64,000 nt of DNA from Phoronis australis. Its lineage: Eukaryota; Phoronida; Phoronidae. The translations under genes and the position numbers were made by a program. The notes under the pieces were generated by a model that saw only the letters and a list, made by a program, of their open reading frames with translations, ran no database searches and was not told where the DNA came from. The stretch lies in contig NMRA01000648.1 in the NCBI GenBank assembly GCA_002633005.1, forward strand, positions 78,467 to 142,466, written 5' to 3'. This document shows, in pieces, positions 60,291 to 64,000 of the stretch (within the stretch, counting starts at the first letter, position 1; each line of letters opens with the position of its first letter).

Positions 60291-61019
60291 GAATGACAGT
60301 TCTTTACTTGTTGACTTTTTATGCTACTGGCATTGCTGAGGATGAGAAATCGTTTAACAAATGTGAAAACTCCCTCGGGTAGTAACTGATGAGGGTATGC
60401 TAGTGTCTAGCAACTCATAAGTTGTATTTTGTTTTCTAGTAACATGAGACGTAGTTTGAAATGCTTAGGACTAGCTTGTCCTTATATAGAAGGATAAAGT
60501 GTCTAATATCAAGATAAATAATCTTTATATAAATACAAATCTTTAACCAGCGTGGACATGCAGATGACCGGGGGCAGAAATCTTTTTAGACTTATGTTAA
60601 TTAGGTCACGTGATATGGCCCACAGACTGCGTGCAGACCAGACTTAAAAATGTTTGTGAATTACTGGTAATACTTTTTACTTGTGTCACTGTTGTGTGAT
60701 TGTTGATTTGTGTATTGGGGTTAGCAGTTTTAGCCTTGCACTTCCATATGTTACTGTGCTATGCAACATTAATCACTACTTAAACCCTTATGGTTAAGTT
60801 TGACTTGTCACCACCATGCTCAATTTTGAATTGCTGTGTCTATGCAGTCCTTTTAAGTGGTTTGAACCCTTAAAATATTGAGTCACTTGTCTACTGTCAC
60901 TTTCTTCAATTTAGTGCCTACTGCTGTCTGAATCTTACCAGTTTCCTTGAAATTATTAAATATTTACCTGATCTAATTTTTCACAAAAAATTAACCAAGA
61001 ACACAGTACTAGTAGTCTA

Positions 61020-61369
61020 CCTTTCGTGACTTAACTGAATACTGCAATTGACAGCATTATGTCATGTCCCCCCACTCAACTTGAAGGCTATAAATTGGCA
61101 ACTAGTCTGTGTATAAAAAAGGGACATTGTGAACTTAGGTCACGTTTTATGAAGGAAGTTCAATGGAGACATCCAACTCAAGAATCCTGTGTACGCCTGC
61201 TGGCTAATCCAGATATATCTGCTGTTAAATATGTGTATTTTGCCCTTAAAAGACCAGAACAACTCTTAAATGGGTTGATTGCTTGTGCAAATGTGCCTGA
61301 TTAATTGTTTTGTTTATTGTACTTTGGGCCAGAGGCCTTCAATACAAATAAACGTATTATTATTATAGT
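61020..61369 (+). mobile_element. 5'-truncated LINE (non-LTR retrotransposon) tail
   Basis: An open frame ends ISAVKYVYFALKRPEQLL ... at a TAA (61302-61304). It is followed by a short 3'UTR (GTACTTTGGGCCAGAGGCC, AATAAACG) and a terminal (ATT)n tract, the usual 3' organisation of many invertebrate LINEs. No reverse transcriptase motif is present, so only the last ~80 codons remain. The 5' boundary is uncertain. Confidence 0.5.
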
Positions 61370-62010
61370 CTGTGTATATCTTCAAAACTGTAGTGTGGAG
61401 GTAGAAAGCCTGTTGGCTAAATCACAATCAAGGTCCATATTCGAGAGTTGACTGTGTTACGGTCTAAAATAATTTTTTGGTCACTTACCAGATGCCAACT
61501 GAATCTCATTATGCAAAGAGTTATTTAGTTGTGCAAATTAAAAAAGAATCATCAAAATTGGACAATGTTTGAGAAATTTATGCATGTTTTTGTCTCTGAA
61601 TTTCATGCATTTTTAGTGTTAACTTACGAGTGGCCATTTTAAAAATAACAATTTTCAACTGTCAAGAGTAGAAAAGAAAATTATTTTATCAAGCAATCAA
61701 TTGTTTAGATATGACTGGGAATATCTTGAATCACTTTCAGAGTCAATTAGATGAAGTTGTGCTTAATCATTGAGAAATGGTAGGGTTCATAATAAAACAG
61801 GTACTCATTATGAAATTTGTAAATTCTGTGTTTCTAACCCTCACCTACTGTAAAGAAGGTTAAAAACTAAAGTTCACACTCTGTAATGAAAAAACTGCAA
61901 AATATGTCAGCCTAGGCAACACAGCAAATTATTCAATACCTAAACAAACCAAGAATTTGAATATTGAATGGGTTCTGCTATGTTGAAAATGGGCCAAAAG
62001 GCTAACAAAA

Positions 62011-63605
62011 TGTAGTGTACGTACCCCCATGTGGAATTCAGTAATACAAATGGTCATTGCAAATGAAATTATTGCCTTTTAAATAACATGGTACTTATTA
62101 TCACCAAAGAAAAATAAATGGCCGTACAACATTATGTTACCATGTGATGCAGAAACAGTGATGTAGTGTATGTACCCCCTTTTGTAGTGTACGTACCCAT
62201 TGTTTGCAAATGCCATGAAATTAAAATATCACTTGGTGAGTGAGCAATACTGGTCATAGACAGTTTTCTTCCTTAAAAATGTTAGGTTAAAAGAGTGTTT
62301 ATTACCAATACATTTGTTTTGAGTGAAATATTAGCATTTGTGTAGTGTACGTACCCCCATATTTTAATTTGTGCCTATTTTCAAAGTATGGCAGGTATGC
62401 ACTTGAATGCTGTGCTTTTTATTTTTTCTCTTTGAATTGGTTTATTAAATCAACTAACTCTCAGTAGATTCTTAGTATTTAGTTACAAACCTGACATGTC
62501 ATTGAAATGTAGTGTACGTACCCGTGTGTAGTGTTCGTACCCCTATGTGAATAAATGCCATGAAACAAAAATATAACATGGTAAGTAAGCAACACTTGTC
62601 ACAGACAGCTTCCTCCATTAAAAATTCTAGGTTAAAAGGGTGTTAATTACAAATAAATTTGTTTTGAGTGAAATATTAGCATTTGTGTAGTGTTCGTATC
62701 CCTGTATTTTAACATGTGCCTTTTTTCAAAGAATGACAGACAGATATGCACATGACTGCATGCTGTACTTTTTATTTGTTCGCTTTGAATATTGGTAAAT
62801 GAACTAACTCTCAGTAGATTTTAATTATTTTTTATAAACCTGAAAAGTCATTGAAATGTAGTGTATGTACCCCTGTGTAGTGTACGTACCTTCAACCTCT
62901 GTGCTATAAAGTATTGTCCACTTACATACAGCTGCTGTTCTCATGAACAATATTTCCAAAATGAATACAGTCTGACAAAAAAAAACAATGGACATTATCA
63001 AATTTGTGGACAATAAAATGCCACACAGTACTTGGCTATTACTGAAAATCCTAGAAGACACGTCATGTGACAACTGATGTTGCAGAGGCAGGTTCTCTAT
63101 CTCTCAAGACAACTTCAACTTGCAACAAAACCAACAAGTAGAGGTAGCACAAAACTCTAGACCATCTACCGGTAATACATTTGTAATTTAGTCAAAATTT
63201 GACGTTGATTGACTGTGTGTATTGTATGTACCCCCCAACCAGTACCATTTTTTACTGTTTACAAGTGGAACACTGGGCCTAGCAATGCTTTAACTATTTT
63301 GACTAACTGGTGAATGTATCGAAAACTAGGCAAATAGCACCAATATAGTTTTTGAAAAAGTAGTAGCTTGTCATTTTCTTTTTGTAAGAATCATATTGTA
63401 AGAGAAGGAAGTTCTCAATTATACTGTGTTAAGATATGCAATGTATGGTCATCTAGAACAACTTGATCAGCACGGTAATAACTTTACTTATTTTAGTATG
63501 TGATTCATCTTCAATTTAATCATAAAGTTATTAAATTAACAGCTACCTTATGAATTTTTGCATGGTAGAAGTGGGTTGTGACCACAAGTTGTAGTGTATG
63601 TACCC
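62011..63605 (+). repeat. Divergent satellite-like repeat with TGTAGTGTACGTACCC motif
   Basis: The 17-bp motif TGTAGTGTAcGTACCCC and close variants occur about 11 times in one orientation, starting at 62011, 62162, 62183, 62341, 62508, 62527, 62686, 62857, 62876, 63219 and 63590. Two units of about 344 bp (from 62183 and 62527) align along their whole length (AATGCCATGAAA, GAGTGAAATATTAGCATTTGTG, AACTAACTCTCAGTAGATT). Earlier and later units are decayed. Confidence 0.85.
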
Positions 63606-64000
63606 TTTTATACAACTGTGTTGCATTAGGCCATAAAATTGTATTTGGTGGTTCTTGTGCAAAAATATTTTAGGTTACAAACCTGGAGTGATGGTACTTG
63701 AAAATAACTGAGCTTTTACAGTTATATGACAACCTTCATTTTTCACCGAAAGTGGCAACCAAATATGGACCTTGATTTTGATTTTAGGGCCCTGTGGAAT
63801 TTTATTTTTGGCTTTATACCAATCTACCTTTAATCATTTGTTTTTAGTAAAATTTGTTGAAAAAGAGGTGAGCTTGTACGGGATATTGGGATGAAGGGGA
63901 AAGTAGGCCGTTGGTAAGCACGTGAGATGCTCCTAATTTTTCATTTGACTAAAAGAACGCCTTCCAGCCAATCTCAGCTGCGCTGTCGGACCATTGCTGA

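Noticed and set aside
1-64000. CRISPR arrays, operons, ribosome binding sites or prokaryotic origins
   Set aside because: Spliced genes with GT-AG introns show this is a eukaryotic nuclear sequence; the only spaced repeats are minisatellites and satellites without unique spacers.

Overview
This is an animal (eukaryotic) genomic window: AT-rich, intron-rich, with three assembly gaps (30425-30922, 41991-42360, 57513-57646) and many small inverted-repeat elements, microsatellites and decayed transposons. The main gene is a chitin synthase with an N-terminal myosin motor. That architecture is best known from molluscs, brachiopods and other lophotrochozoans, so I infer a lophotrochozoan. The species cannot be fixed from the sequence.

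Region 1-29 kb (minus strand) holds the 5' two thirds of this gene. I rebuilt 19 coding exons from splice signals and reading phase; they join in one frame over 1429 codons. Exons 1-15 encode a complete myosin head with purine loop, P-loop, switch I, switch II, actin-binding segment, converter and one IQ motif. Exon 16 encodes a charged, Ser/Pro-rich linker with a PPPY motif. Exons 17-19 encode the multi-pass membrane region that precedes the chitin synthase catalytic core. The catalytic glycosyltransferase exons lie beyond the left edge. Intron 2 (16681-28412, 11.7 kb) carries an 18-bp minisatellite, a tRNA-derived SINE head, foldback elements, a decayed THAP-domain exon and a YY1-like start site.

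Region 29-49.7 kb has no confident complete gene. It holds two gaps, members of a short inverted-repeat family (TIR CGTTCAGTAACGCTAGGACC), a GCGCGCACCC-ended element, a TCA/CAT microsatellite, a degenerate Penelope-like fragment and one good orphan exon candidate (39540-39700, minus).

Region 49.7-50.8 kb (minus) is an intact single-exon rhodopsin-class GPCR with unusual switch residues.

Region 50.8-64 kb is mostly repeats: a higher-order tandem repeat in which every subunit carries a CTCF-like core motif (52.5-53.6 kb), hAT-like ends, a 0.9-kb long inverted repeat, a 5'-truncated LINE tail, and a divergent satellite studded with TGTAGTGTACGTACCC (62.0-63.6 kb).

The chitin synthase would make chitin at the plasma membrane with its motor facing cytoplasmic actin. 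The GPCR is an independent gene.
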